From assembly GCF_043555935.1 (NCBI RefSeq), contig NZ_JBIGIB010000003.1:248001-312000 (forward strand): DNA of 64,000 nt, read 5' to 3'. Made by a program: the position numbers and the translations under genes. The notes beneath the pieces were generated by a model. That model saw only the letters and a program-made list of their open reading frames with translations. It searched no databases and was not told where the DNA came from. This DNA is from Pelomonas baiyunensis (GTDB lineage Bacteria; Pseudomonadota; Gammaproteobacteria; Burkholderiales; Burkholderiaceae_C). Shown piece by piece: positions 36,937-46,342 of the stretch; positions within the stretch are counted from its first letter, which is position 1, and each line of letters starts with the position of its first letter.

Positions 36937-38412
36937 TCAGGGGTGGGGCGCCGGAGTTGCGGGCGTTGTGGCAGGTGTTGTGGGGTTGGCCGGGCCGATC
37001 TGCCCATGCGACCAAAAGCGCGGGCGTGGCCCATCGCCAGGGAAGGCGCGTTTCACGTCTTGGAGGTGCTCGGGCAGGCGGATCAGTTCCGGCAGCGTCT
37101 GCACGAGCAGCGCGCCCGTCAGCAGCAAAGGCAGCCCATGCCAGCGGCGCACGGCTGGTGTCGGGGCGGTGGCGGTTTCGGTGGTGGTTTCGGGGGCGGA
37201 GGTCACCCACCAAGCCCAGCTGAAGCCGATCAATGCGGCCAGCCAGGTCTGGCTCACGGGCATCACCCACAGGCCGGAGAACCAGCTGTCCACGAACACG
37301 CAGGCCCAGGCGGCCAGCACGGCAGCGCCCAGCGTTGCAGGCTGGCCCGCCGAACTGCGCTGACGGCGCCAGGCCGCCCGAGCCAACATCGCCAGCAACA
37401 GCGCGGCGAGCAGCGTGGCGGGCCAACCCCATTCCGCCAGCCATTGCAGCGGTTCGTTGTGGGGGTGTGCCGCCTTGGGATGGTTGCCCATGGCGTAGTG
37501 CATGGGTCCCGCGCCCAGCCAGGGCGATCCGATGGCCATGTCCCACGCGCGAATCCAGAGGCTGAAGCGGGAGTGGTCGCTGGCCAGTTCCACCGGGCCG
37601 GCGTCTCGGGCCAAGCCGGCGGCTTGGGCGAGTCCGCCGGACCACCCCTGAAGCAGCGCGGACAGCACGGCACCGAGGGCCAGGCTGCCGCCCAACACCC
37701 CCAGGTTCGGGCGCGCATTGGCCTGACCGCGGCGCCAGCACAGGCCCCACACCAACAGTGCGGCGGCCAAGCCGAACAGGCTGCCCCGGCCGAGGGTGAT
37801 CCACAGCAGCGTGGCACTGGCCACCAGGCCTGCGCCGGTCAGCAGGCGCCCGAGCGCACTGCGGAACTGCAGCACCCCAAACGCAGCCAGCGGCAGGGCG
37901 ACCGTCTGCACATGGTTGAGGTAGCGCCGGTTGGCAAAGCCCGGCAGCGGCATGTCGGCCGCGATCGGCAGGCCTTCGGTGGCACCCAGCACCGCCATGC
38001 CCAACACCGGCACGGCGTACACCGCCACGGCCAGCGCGGCCACCTTGGGCAGCAGTTCCAGCGTCTGCCGGCCTTGAGACGCCAGCACCGCGCCCACGGC
38101 CAGCAGGCTGGCGAGGTTCAGCACCTCGCGCAACCCCATCGCCGGATTGGCCGCCAGCGCGCTGGACAGCACGCCCAGCGCCGCCAAGGCCGCTGCCCCC
38201 CAGGCCATGCGCGAGGACAACGCCGGCACCGGGGCCTGCAGGGCCACCGCAGCCAGCAGCGGCATGCACAACAGTTGCAGCACCCGGGCCCCGTCGTAGG
38301 CCAGCAGTCCGGGCGTGACCACCGGCAGGAGCAACGGCACGCCCAGCAGGTAGGCCGCCATCAGGGCCAGCAGGGGTGATGGCAATCGAGACGGCGCGGC
38401 GTGTGGGGGCAT
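36937..38412 (-). CDS. O-antigen ligase/PglL-type membrane protein 2
   Basis: 491 residues from the ATG at 38412; an earlier ATG at 38472 overlaps the pilin terminator and is rejected. Around ten membrane segments. The loop motif AHPHNEPLQWLAEWGWPATLL corresponds to the HxHN ligase motif. ANRRYLNHVQTVALP resembles the NxxHxA stretch of the other protein. The last 70 residues are Pro/Thr-rich. It appears to be a distant paralogue of the neighbour. The pilin genes lie directly upstream. Confidence 0.85.
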   Translation of the reverse strand: MPPHAAPSRLPSPLLALMAAYLLGVPLLLPVVTPGLLAYDGARVLQLLCMPLLAAVALQAPVPALSSRMAWGAAALAALGVLSSALAANPAMGLREVLNLASLLAVGAVLASQGRQTLELLPKVAALAVAVYAVPVLGMAVLGATEGLPIAADMPLPGFANRRYLNHVQTVALPLAAFGVLQFRSALGRLLTGAGLVASATLLWITLGRGSLFGLAAALLVWGLCWRRGQANARPNLGVLGGSLALGAVLSALLQGWSGGLAQAAGLARDAGPVELASDHSRFSLWIRAWDMAIGSPWLGAGPMHYAMGNHPKAAHPHNEPLQWLAEWGWPATLLAALLLAMLARAAWRRQRSSAGQPATLGAAVLAAWACVFVDSWFSGLWVMPVSQTWLAALIGFSWAWWVTSAPETTTETATAPTPAVRRWHGLPLLLTGALLVQTLPELIRLPEHLQDVKRAFPGDGPRPRFWSHGQIGPANPTTPATTPATPAPHP

Positions 38413-38471
38413 GGGTACGTGGCGGCTGTCGCTGGGGTGGGTGCCGGGGTGGGTGCTGGGCGCGAAAAGCA

Positions 38472-38493
38472 CAAAGGGCCCGAAGGCCCTTTG
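38472..38493 (-). terminator. Rho-independent terminator after pilin gene 1
   Basis: CAAAGGGCC-CGAA-GGCCCTTTG, nine-base stem with tetraloop, followed leftward by a T-containing stretch (TGCTTTTCG on the minus strand). Separates the pilin from the ligase genes. Confidence 0.85.
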
Positions 38494-38510
38494 CGTCAGC
38501 TGAATCTAGA

Positions 38511-38957
38511 TCAGGTGAACGACTTGGTCAGCGAATCACGCGTGGCTTGTGGGATCGTGCCGGTGAAGGTGGCAACAAACTTGATGCGAGCCGGGTCGGT
38601 CAGGTCAGGCGTCAGGACGATGGTGCTGGCGCCGCTGTTGCCCATGGCGTTGGCGGGAATGTTGGCGGTGATGGCGCCGTTGCTGACGGCCACCGACGTG
38701 ATCAGCGGGGTGGTCATGGAAGCCGGGATGCCGTTGGTGCTCAGATTGCAACCCGTGTTGGTGCCGGTTTCCTGCGTGCAGATGGCCACAGCCTTGACGT
38801 AAGCGCCCAGGCTCGTCACAACGGACGCGGCCTTGGACTTCGAGGTGTAGTCGCGGTACTGCGGAATCGCCACGGCAGCCAGGATGCCGATGATGGCTAC
38901 GACGATCATCAGTTCGATCAGGGTGAAGCCTTGTTGAGCACGGGTGCGCAGATTCAT
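38511..38957 (-). CDS. pilA: Type IV pilin (PilA-like), copy 1
   Basis: 148 residues. Class III signal: short basic leader MNLRTRAQQG cut before FTLIELMIVVAIIGILAAVAIPQY, with Glu5 of the mature protein present. The globular part has one Cys pair (ICTQETGTNTGC) in the middle instead of the C-terminal D-loop seen in classical pilins. It differs from copy 2 at only about four positions. A GGAG ribosome site precedes the ATG. No strong promoter is seen in the 160 bases upstream, where copy 2's terminator also lies, so its expression may be lower or depend on readthrough. Confidence 0.95.
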   Translation of the reverse strand: MNLRTRAQQGFTLIELMIVVAIIGILAAVAIPQYRDYTSKSKAASVVTSLGAYVKAVAICTQETGTNTGCNLSTNGIPASMTTPLITSVAVSNGAITANIPANAMGNSGASTIVLTPDLTDPARIKFVATFTGTIPQATRDSLTKSFT

Positions 38958-39078
38958 CGTTCAACTCCAGAAAATGTGGCGACGGGATTCAAGGGGAAGG
39001 GGAAGCGCTCGGCCCGGTGATGGGGCGCTGCATTCCCATCGGGAGCCGCGTCGGGTTGACTGGGCTCTCACAAAAGGA

Positions 39079-39098
39079 CAAGGGCCCGAAGGCCCTTG
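39079..39098 (-). terminator. Rho-independent terminator after pilin gene 2
   Basis: CAAGGGCC-CGAA-GGCCCTTG stem-loop, the same design as the terminator after pilin gene 1, followed leftward by TCCTTTTGTG. It supports independent transcripts for the two pilins. Confidence 0.85.
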
Positions 39099-39118
39099 CG
39101 CTTGGATCGAGAGATCGA

Positions 39119-39565
39119 TCAGGTGAACGACTTGGTCAGGGAGTCCTGGGTCGCTTGCGGGATCGTGCCGGTGAAGGTGGCAACAAACTTGATGCGAGCC
39201 GGGTCGGTCAGGTCAGGCGTCAGGACGATGGTGCTGGCGCCGCTGTTGCCCATGGCGTTGGCAGGAATGTTGGCGGTGATGGCGCCGTTGCTGACGGCCA
39301 CCGACGTGATCAGCGGGGTGGTCATGGAAGCCGGGATGCCGTTGGTGCTCAGATTGCAACCCGTGTTGGTGCCAGTTTCCTGCGTGCAGATGGCGACGGC
39401 CTTGGTGTAAGCGCCCAAGCTGGTCACGACGGACGCGGCCTTGGACTTCGAGGTGTAGTCGCGGTACTGCGGAATCGCCACAGCAGCCAGGATGCCGATG
39501 ATGGCCACGACGATCATCAGTTCGATCAGGGTGAAGCCTTGTTGGGCGCGTGCTTTCAGGTTCAT
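39119..39565 (-). CDS. pilA: Type IV pilin (PilA-like), copy 2
   Basis: 148 residues, same processing site, Glu5 and central Cys pair as copy 1. Visible differences are at residue 4-5 (KA instead of RT), Thr instead of Val in GAYTKAV, and Gln instead of Arg in PQATQDS. Start ATG at 39565 with GGAG upstream. It has its own sigma-54-type promoter match at 39614-39629, as found for pilA genes controlled by PilS/PilR, so this is probably the main pilin gene. Confidence 0.95.
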   Translation of the reverse strand: MNLKARAQQGFTLIELMIVVAIIGILAAVAIPQYRDYTSKSKAASVVTSLGAYTKAVAICTQETGTNTGCNLSTNGIPASMTTPLITSVAVSNGAITANIPANAMGNSGASTIVLTPDLTDPARIKFVATFTGTIPQATQDSLTKSFT

Positions 39566-39613
39566 GTCAGTACTCCAGCAAAGTGAGTGGTGGGTGGGAA
39601 CACGCTCCTTGAA

Positions 39614-39629
39614 TGCAGGGGGCGTGCCA
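39614..39629 (-). promoter_or_regulatory. Sigma-54 (RpoN) promoter of pilin copy 2
   Basis: On the minus strand TGGCACGCCCCCTGCA matches the -24/-12 consensus TGGCACG-N4-TTGC at all but one position, with correct GG-GC spacing, 49 bases before the pilin ATG. Confidence 0.8.
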
Positions 39630-39800
39630 GCTTTTTGGACGAGGTCAGCCGTGGAAAAGCACACGGATTCCGGGCCAGTTGGCGGGTGGACTGACAAAAA
39701 GCGTCACATCGGGGCTGACGCGTTCTGTCAGCGGTCGGCCAGCTGCCGAAAAACGTCAGCCGGGATGGTGGGCATCTGTTGCTGGATGTGACAAAAACAA

Positions 39801-39820
39801 AGGCGCCCGAACGGGCGCCT
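39801..39820 (-). terminator. Terminator after the phosphodiesterase gene
   Basis: AGGCGCCC-GAAC-GGGCGCCT hairpin followed on the minus strand by TTTGTTTTTGT. Ends the kinase-phosphatase-FHA-phosphodiesterase cluster before the pilin promoter. Confidence 0.88.
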
Positions 39821-39860
39821 GGTGGGGCAAACGGCGGGCCAGAGCGGCCGGTGTCCAGGT

Positions 39861-40646
39861 TCACAGGGCCATGCAGTCGCCCGCGTTCAGGGCCGTGATG
39901 CAGTGCGGGCTTTGCAGTGCAGCGACGCCTTGCATGACGGCCTCCACTTCGCCCGGCTTGATGTGCGTGATGCGAACGTCCACGCTGCCGCCCAGCTGGG
40001 CGAGTTCGTGGCCCAGCTCTTTGGGGCAGAGGTGTTGGCTGACCTGGGCGAGCCGCTCTTCTTCGTCGCTGAAGGCGGTTTCGATCACCAGGTGCGACAG
40101 GCGCAGTTGCGCCAGGCGTTGCCACAGGGCCGGGTTGGGGCCGGTGTCACCGGTGTAGACCCAGTGGGCATGGCCGCGGTCGGGGCCGGCATCGACCGCA
40201 AAGCCGACGGCCGGCACGGTGTGGGCGGCGGGCAGCACTTCGATGACGCGGCCATCGAGGTTCAGGCGGTCGCCGGTGCGGAATTCATGCAGCGACAACA
40301 CCGGGGCCTCGCGCGTGGGCAAAGCGGTGAAGTCGGGCCAGATCACGCCGTTGAAGATGTTGTCGCGCAGCGCCGCCAAGGTGTCGGGCAGGCCGTGCAC
40401 CTGGATGGGCGGGCGGCGGGCGGCGGAGCGGATGCGCAGCACGGCGTCGGCCAGCAGCGGGATGCCCAGCACGTGGTCCAGGTGCGAGTGGCTGAGCAGG
40501 ATGTGGTCGATGCGGGCCAGGGCGTCCAGGGGCAGATCGCCCACGCCGGTGCCGGCGTCGATGAGCACATCGTCGTCCAGCAGGAAGGCGGTGGTCTTGT
40601 AGCCGGCGGCGATGGCGCCGGAGCAGCCCAGGACGCGGATGTTCAT
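39861..40646 (-). CDS. Metallo-beta-lactamase-fold cyclic-nucleotide phosphodiesterase-like hydrolase
   Basis: 261 residues from the ATG at 40646. The metal motif HSHLDHVLG and later Asp in YTGDTGP and His in ITHIKPGE match class II 3',5'-cyclic-nucleotide phosphodiesterases and RNase Z-type folds. GNT-like VGDLPLDALARIDHILLSHSHLDH supports the phosphodiesterase branch. It could hydrolyse cAMP. Two adjacent cyclase-type genes elsewhere in the window (14-18 kb) may supply substrate. It lies at the end of the kinase cluster on the same strand, 177 bases from the FHA gene, so it may have its own promoter. Confidence 0.75.
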   Translation of the reverse strand: MNIRVLGCSGAIAAGYKTTAFLLDDDVLIDAGTGVGDLPLDALARIDHILLSHSHLDHVLGIPLLADAVLRIRSAARRPPIQVHGLPDTLAALRDNIFNGVIWPDFTALPTREAPVLSLHEFRTGDRLNLDGRVIEVLPAAHTVPAVGFAVDAGPDRGHAHWVYTGDTGPNPALWQRLAQLRLSHLVIETAFSDEEERLAQVSQHLCPKELGHELAQLGGSVDVRITHIKPGEVEAVMQGVAALQSPHCITALNAGDCMAL

Positions 40647-40823
40647 GCGAAGCGTGGCTCGATGTGGGCCCACGCGAGGCGCGGGGCGGAGCCAAGAATG
40701 TACGCAGGGCCGGAGGCCGCTGACCGGTCGGATTACCGGGTTGGACCTGTCGTGTGCGTGAGGATGTCACACGGGCGGCAGCGCGCCCGCAGGTGCCCAG
40801 GGCGGTGCCGGCGGCGCGGGTTG

Positions 40824-41483
40824 TCAGCCCTGGATGAATTGCATCTGCGTGCCGGCCAACTCGATCAGGTCGCCGGTGCGCAGTGCAATCGATTCGCCGG
40901 TCAACGGGATGCCGTTGACGCTCGGGCGGTGCGTGCCTTCCACGTGGGCAAACACGTAGCCCGTGGGGCGCTTGGTGATGGAGGCAACCTGCACGCCGGG
41001 CTTGCCCAGCGTGGTGACGACCTTGGTCAGCGCCACTTCGCGGCCGGCCGCAGCGCCGGTCAGCACCTTGATGGAGGCCGGGCCGATGGTGGCCGCACCC
41101 AGGGCGCCGTACGACGACGTGACCCCGACCGCCGGGCTGACGCTGGGCGGCGTGCTGCCCGGCTTCAGGATCATGGTCTTTTCGTAGTCGCCGCCATCGC
41201 TCAGCAGGAACTTGATCTTGTACTTGCCGATCTCGACCGTGTCGTTGTCGGCCAGCAGCTGTTTCTTGATCGCCTTGCCGTTGATGTAGGTGCCGTTGGT
41301 GGAGTTCAGGTCTTCAATGAAGACGTCGGCGCCCACCATTTGCAGCACGGCGTGCTCGCCACTGACGGCCAGGTTGTCGATGACGATGTCGTTGTACGGC
41401 CGCCGACCCAGCGTGGTCTTGTCTTTCGTGATCTGGACGTCCTTGATCACGACGCCGTCGAGCGAAACCACCAGTTTGCCCAT
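40824..41483 (-). CDS. FHA-domain protein (two FHA modules)
   Basis: 219 residues from the ATG at 41483. The N-terminal FHA domain (about 1-95) has the phosphothreonine-binding residues in TLGRRPYNDIVID, VSGEHAVL and LNSTNGTYING. A Ser/Thr/Pro-rich linker (EKTMILKPGSTPPSVSP) with a possible phospho-Thr leads to a second, weaker FHA-like module (VVTTLGKPG, HRPSVNGIPL). FHA domains read Ser/Thr kinase output. It is the natural partner of the kinase and phosphatase upstream, 37 bases away. Confidence 0.9.
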   Translation of the reverse strand: MGKLVVSLDGVVIKDVQITKDKTTLGRRPYNDIVIDNLAVSGEHAVLQMVGADVFIEDLNSTNGTYINGKAIKKQLLADNDTVEIGKYKIKFLLSDGGDYEKTMILKPGSTPPSVSPAVGVTSSYGALGAATIGPASIKVLTGAAAGREVALTKVVTTLGKPGVQVASITKRPTGYVFAHVEGTHRPSVNGIPLTGESIALRTGDLIELAGTQMQFIQG

Positions 41484-41520
41484 GTATGACCTCAAGTTCT
41501 GTTGTGCGTGCCGCGACTTT

Positions 41521-42330
41521 TCAGGTAGCTGAATCTTTGCCAGCCCGGCGACCGAACGGCCACCAGCTGCGGCTTTCGGTGCGCTGGCGGCCCTCATGCC
41601 GGGCAAGAATGATGGCGATGTTATCGCGGCCGCCGTGGTCATTGGCCGCGTTGATCAGTGCATGAGCGGCCTGGGGCAGGGCCTGATTGCCATGCAGGAG
41701 GTTCGCCATGCTGTCGTCGTCCAGCATGTCCGACAGGCCGTCCGAGCACATCAGGTAGGTGTCGCCGGGCTGGACTTCGTGCAGATGCGTCTCCATGAGC
41801 ACCGTGTCTTCCACGCCCACGGCGCGGGTGACGAGGTTCTTGTTGCTGGAGAACGCGGCCTCTTCCACGGTCAGCAGGCCGGCGTCGATCTGCTCCTGCA
41901 GCAGCGAGTGGTCACGCGTGATCTGCATGAGCCGGCCGCCCCGGTAGCGGTAGGCGCGCGAGTCACCCACATGGCCCAGCAGCAGGCCTTCCGGGCGGAA
42001 GACGCCCAGCACGAGCGTGGTGCCCATGCCGGCGTAGCGGGGGTTGGTGTTGGCCGAGTTGAAGATGGCGCGGTTGGCGTTGTCCACGCAGATGTCCATC
42101 GCCCGCTTGACTTCCGCCGCGCGCGCCTCGCGGCCGCCGTCCTTCAGCCAACGGCCCAATTCCGTGCACACGAAGCTGGTGAGCATCTGGCTGGCCACCT
42201 CGCCGGCGTTGTAGCCGCCCATGCCGTCGGCCAGCACCATCAACCCGGCGGCCTCATCAAGGGCCACCGAGTCTTCGTTGTTGTCGCGCGCACGGCCCAC
42301 GTCGGTGGCGCTGAAGAACTCCAGGGTCAT
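41521..42330 (-). CDS. PP2C-family Ser/Thr phosphatase
   Basis: 269 residues. PP2C metal residues are visible in ARDNNEDSV, VLADGMGG, HVGDSRAYRYR, CSDGLSDML and HGGRDNIAIILAR. It should remove phosphate from proteins marked by the neighbouring kinase. The start overlaps the kinase stop by four bases (ATGA), so the two are translationally coupled. The C-terminus is short and basic (FGRRAGKDS). This is the bacterial PrpC/Stp1 type. Confidence 0.94.
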   Translation of the reverse strand: MTLEFFSATDVGRARDNNEDSVALDEAAGLMVLADGMGGYNAGEVASQMLTSFVCTELGRWLKDGGREARAAEVKRAMDICVDNANRAIFNSANTNPRYAGMGTTLVLGVFRPEGLLLGHVGDSRAYRYRGGRLMQITRDHSLLQEQIDAGLLTVEEAAFSSNKNLVTRAVGVEDTVLMETHLHEVQPGDTYLMCSDGLSDMLDDDSMANLLHGNQALPQAAHALINAANDHGGRDNIAIILARHEGRQRTESRSWWPFGRRAGKDSAT

Positions 42331-43475
42331 GGGACTTGAGGGGGATCAGACGGCGGGCCGCCGGTGGCAGAAGACCGAGGATTCTGCCCTGCTTCGCCGG
42401 CCTGAAGCCGCAGTGTTTGCGCGAAGGCACCGCCCGTGCGCGACGACGCCTGCGGCGCAGTGGGTTCGGCCTGCAAGTCCATCACGAGCACGGCGTCCAG
42501 GTCGCGGGCCATTTGTTCACCGGAGGCATAGCGCAACTCGGGGCGCTTCTCCAGCGCCACGGCCAGCACCAGGGCCAGTGACTCGGGCAGGCTCGGCCGG
42601 TGGGTGCGTACGTCGGGGGCGGGCTCGGTCGCGATCTGCTGCATCAGCCGGGCCATCGATTCGCTTTGGTGCGGCAGGGTGCCGGTGAGCAGCTGATACA
42701 GCAGCACGGCCAGGGAGTAGAGGTCGCTGCGCCCGTCCACGGCGAGGCCCGCCAGTTGCTCGGGCGACATGAAGGACGGCGTGCCTAACACCAGGCCTGT
42801 GCGGGTTCGGCTGCCATCGCCCACGCGGGCGATGCCGAAATCCATCAGCTTGAGGCTGCCGTTCACCCGATCCAGCATGACGTTGGCGGGCTTGATGTCC
42901 CGGTGCACCACGCCCTGGCTGTGCGCGTAATGCAGCGCCCGCGCCAGCCGTGCGCCCAACTGAACCACTTCTCTGACAGGCAGCAGCTGGCCGGGGCGCG
43001 TGAACAGGCTCAGGTCGCGGCCGAGCACGTATTCCAGCGCGATCCAGGCGTCGTTGCCGTCCTGGCCGGCGTCTACCACCTGCAGGATGTCGGGGTGCTC
43101 CATCGCGCGCGCAGCGCGGGCTTCCCGCATGAAGCGGTCGCGCACATCGGCCAGGTCGTCGGCCGAGAACTCGCGGCTCAGGGCCAGCCGCTTGATGGCC
43201 ACCTGCCGCCCGGTGGAGCGTTGGGTGGCCTTGTAGACGATGGCCATGGCGCCGCGGCCGATTTCGGCGCCCAGCTCGAAGTCGGCCAGGTCCGGTGGTG
43301 GGTTGGTGCCGCGGGTGCGCGACCGGGGCGCGGTGCGCGCGGCGGCGGAGGCGTCTGTCGGGGCGGCCGGCGGTGGGGGCGGAGAGGTTTCTGCCGAGTC
43401 GTCAGCGCGCGCGATGCGGCCTACCAGGCGCTGCCAGAAGCCGCTGGTTTTGCCGGGAGTCTCGCCTTGCGCCAT
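42327..43475 (-). CDS. Hanks-type Ser/Thr protein kinase (soluble)
   Basis: 382 residues. After a low-complexity N-terminus the kinase domain (about 66-325) has a glycine loop EIGRGAMAIVY, Lys95 in QVAIKR, catalytic HRDIKPANVMLD with Asp193, DFGIARVGD at 212-220 and the GTPSFMSPEQ activation end. No membrane segment or PASTA domain is seen, unlike PknB, so it is cytosolic. It forms a kinase-phosphatase-FHA cassette with the two downstream genes, as in type VI secretion or other signalling loci, but no secretion genes are nearby. Confidence 0.94.
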   Translation of the reverse strand: MAQGETPGKTSGFWQRLVGRIARADDSAETSPPPPPAAPTDASAAARTAPRSRTRGTNPPPDLADFELGAEIGRGAMAIVYKATQRSTGRQVAIKRLALSREFSADDLADVRDRFMREARAARAMEHPDILQVVDAGQDGNDAWIALEYVLGRDLSLFTRPGQLLPVREVVQLGARLARALHYAHSQGVVHRDIKPANVMLDRVNGSLKLMDFGIARVGDGSRTRTGLVLGTPSFMSPEQLAGLAVDGRSDLYSLAVLLYQLLTGTLPHQSESMARLMQQIATEPAPDVRTHRPSLPESLALVLAVALEKRPELRYASGEQMARDLDAVLVMDLQAEPTAPQASSRTGGAFAQTLRLQAGEAGQNPRSSATGGPPSDPPQVP

Positions 43476-43485
43476 AGGCGCGATC

Positions 43486-44181
43486 TTAGGCGGCGCCTGC
43501 CTTCTGACGCCGGGCGCGGGCGAGCCCGAGTGCGACCACCGTCACGGCCCCCAACAGGCTGACGGTGTAGTCCAGGTCGTGCAGGTGGGCCTGGACCCAG
43601 TCATGCACGAGCACATCGGTGGTGGCCATTTCGCCGGCCACAAATCCGAGCAGGGCTGCCCCCAGCGTGATGATGGCCGGCACGCGTTCCATGAGCTTGA
43701 GCAGCACCGTGCTGCCGAAGATGATGAGCGGGATCGACAGGCCCAGGCCGACGGCCAGGAGCACCGGACGCATCGGCGCGGGCGCCGCACTGGCGGCGGC
43801 GGCGATGGCCACCACGTTGTCCAGGCTCATGGCGAGGTCGGCCAACAGGATGGTGCGCACCGCCGCCCACAGGCCGCCGGCCTCGCGCACCTGGGCTTCT
43901 TCCTCGCCCTGGCTCATCAGCTTGATGCCGATCCACACCAACAACGCGGCGCCCACGAGCTTGAGCCCCGGCAGTTGCAGCAGCTCGATGGCGAACAGCG
44001 CGAGCAGCACCCGCATGACGATGGCCGCGGCCGCGCCGCCGATGATGGCGTGGCGCTGCTGGCGCGGCGGCAACTGCCGGGTGGCCAGCGCGATCACAAC
44101 GGCGTTGTCGCCTGACAGCAGCAGGTCCGCCCAGACGATCTTGAACAGGGCAAACCAAACGCTGGGGTCGAGGTGATCCAT
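43486..44181 (-). CDS. TerC-family integral membrane protein
   Basis: 231 residues with seven membrane segments. The TerC/YjbE/YkoY core has acidic residues in membrane helices: WADLLLSGDNAVVIALA and LLADLAMSLDNVVAIAAAA, with GIKLMSQGEEE between. The family is linked to metal-ion (manganese, calcium) efflux, often supporting secreted-protein metalation. It is ten bases upstream of the kinase gene, so it may share the transcript, though a terminator separates it from sucD. In related genomes the family member usually follows sucCD. Confidence 0.9.
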   Translation of the reverse strand: MDHLDPSVWFALFKIVWADLLLSGDNAVVIALATRQLPPRQQRHAIIGGAAAAIVMRVLLALFAIELLQLPGLKLVGAALLVWIGIKLMSQGEEEAQVREAGGLWAAVRTILLADLAMSLDNVVAIAAAASAAPAPMRPVLLAVGLGLSIPLIIFGSTVLLKLMERVPAIITLGAALLGFVAGEMATTDVLVHDWVQAHLHDLDYTVSLLGAVTVVALGLARARRQKAGAA

Positions 44182-44199
44182 GGGGGCTATGAAATGAAA

Positions 44200-44224
44200 A
44201 AGCCGTCGGCAACGCCGACGGCTT
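44200..44224 (-). terminator. Rho-independent terminator after sucD
   Basis: AAGCCGTCGGC-AAC-GCCGACGGCTT, an 11-base perfect stem followed leftward by a T-run (TTTTTCATTTC on the minus strand). Confidence 0.92.
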
Positions 44225-44245
44225 GGACACGGGGCTGAGCCCGGA

Positions 44246-45139
44246 TTACAGCAGGCCCTTGAGCAGCTTGCCCATCTCAGACGGGTTGCGGGTGATGGTG
44301 AAACCGCACTCTTCCATGATGGCCAGCTTGGCGTCGGCCGTGTCGGCGCCGCCCGAGATCAGCGCGCCGGCGTGGCCCATGCGCTTGCCCGGAGGGGCGG
44401 TGACACCGGCGATGAAGCCCACGATGGGCTTCTTCATGTTGGCCTTGCACCAGCGAGCGGCTTCGGCCTCGTCCGGGCCGCCAATCTCACCGATCATGAT
44501 CACGGCGTCGGTGTCCGGATCGTCGTTGAAGGCCTTCATCACGTCGATGTGCTTCAGACCGTTGATCGGGTCGCCACCGATGCCGACGGCCGACGACTGG
44601 CCGATGCCCAGCTCGGTCAGCTGCGCCACGGCTTCATACGTCAGCGTGCCCGAACGCGACACGACGCCGATGCGGCCCTTGCGGTGGATGTGGCCCGGCA
44701 TGATGCCGATCTTGATTTCTTCCGGCGTGATCAGGCCCGGGCAGTTGGGGCCCAGCAGCAGCGTGCGCTTGCCGCCGGCGGCTTCCTTGGCCTTCATTTT
44801 GTTGCGCACTTCCAGCATGTCCCGGACGGGGATGCCTTCGGTGATGCAGATGGCCAGGTCCAGGTCGGCTTCAACGGCTTCCCAGATCGCAGCGGCAGCA
44901 CCGGCGGGCGGCACGTAGATGACCGACACGGTCGCGCCGGTCTGCGAGGCGGCTTCCTTGACGGTGGCGTAGATGGGAATGTCAGAGAACTTCTCGCCCG
45001 CCTTCTTGGGGTTCACGCCCGCGACGAACGCGTTCTTGCCGTTGGCGTAGGCCTGGCAGCCCAGGGTGTGGAACTGACCGGTCTTGCCGGTGATGCCCTG
45101 GGTGATGACCTTGGTGTCTTTGTTGATGTAGATCGACAT
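44246..45139 (-). CDS. sucD: Succinyl-CoA synthetase, alpha subunit
   Basis: 297 residues, the standard length. The CoA-binding N-terminal region has GITGKTGQFHT, GVNPKKAGE and VIYVPPAGAAAAI. The active-site His is in GKRMGHAGALI, and GCLITEGIPV-like ICITEGIPV and GPNCPG follow the family pattern. With SucC it makes ATP (or GTP) and succinate from succinyl-CoA in the citric acid cycle. It is 18 bases after sucC, forming one operon ended by a strong terminator. Confidence 0.98.
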   Translation of the reverse strand: MSIYINKDTKVITQGITGKTGQFHTLGCQAYANGKNAFVAGVNPKKAGEKFSDIPIYATVKEAASQTGATVSVIYVPPAGAAAAIWEAVEADLDLAICITEGIPVRDMLEVRNKMKAKEAAGGKRTLLLGPNCPGLITPEEIKIGIMPGHIHRKGRIGVVSRSGTLTYEAVAQLTELGIGQSSAVGIGGDPINGLKHIDVMKAFNDDPDTDAVIMIGEIGGPDEAEAARWCKANMKKPIVGFIAGVTAPPGKRMGHAGALISGGADTADAKLAIMEECGFTITRNPSEMGKLLKGLL

Positions 45140-45157
45140 ATCTCTTACTCCTGGGCG

Positions 45158-46318
<1,161 letters not shown>

Positions 46319-46342
46319 GGGTGGGTCTCTCGGGTCGGGAAG

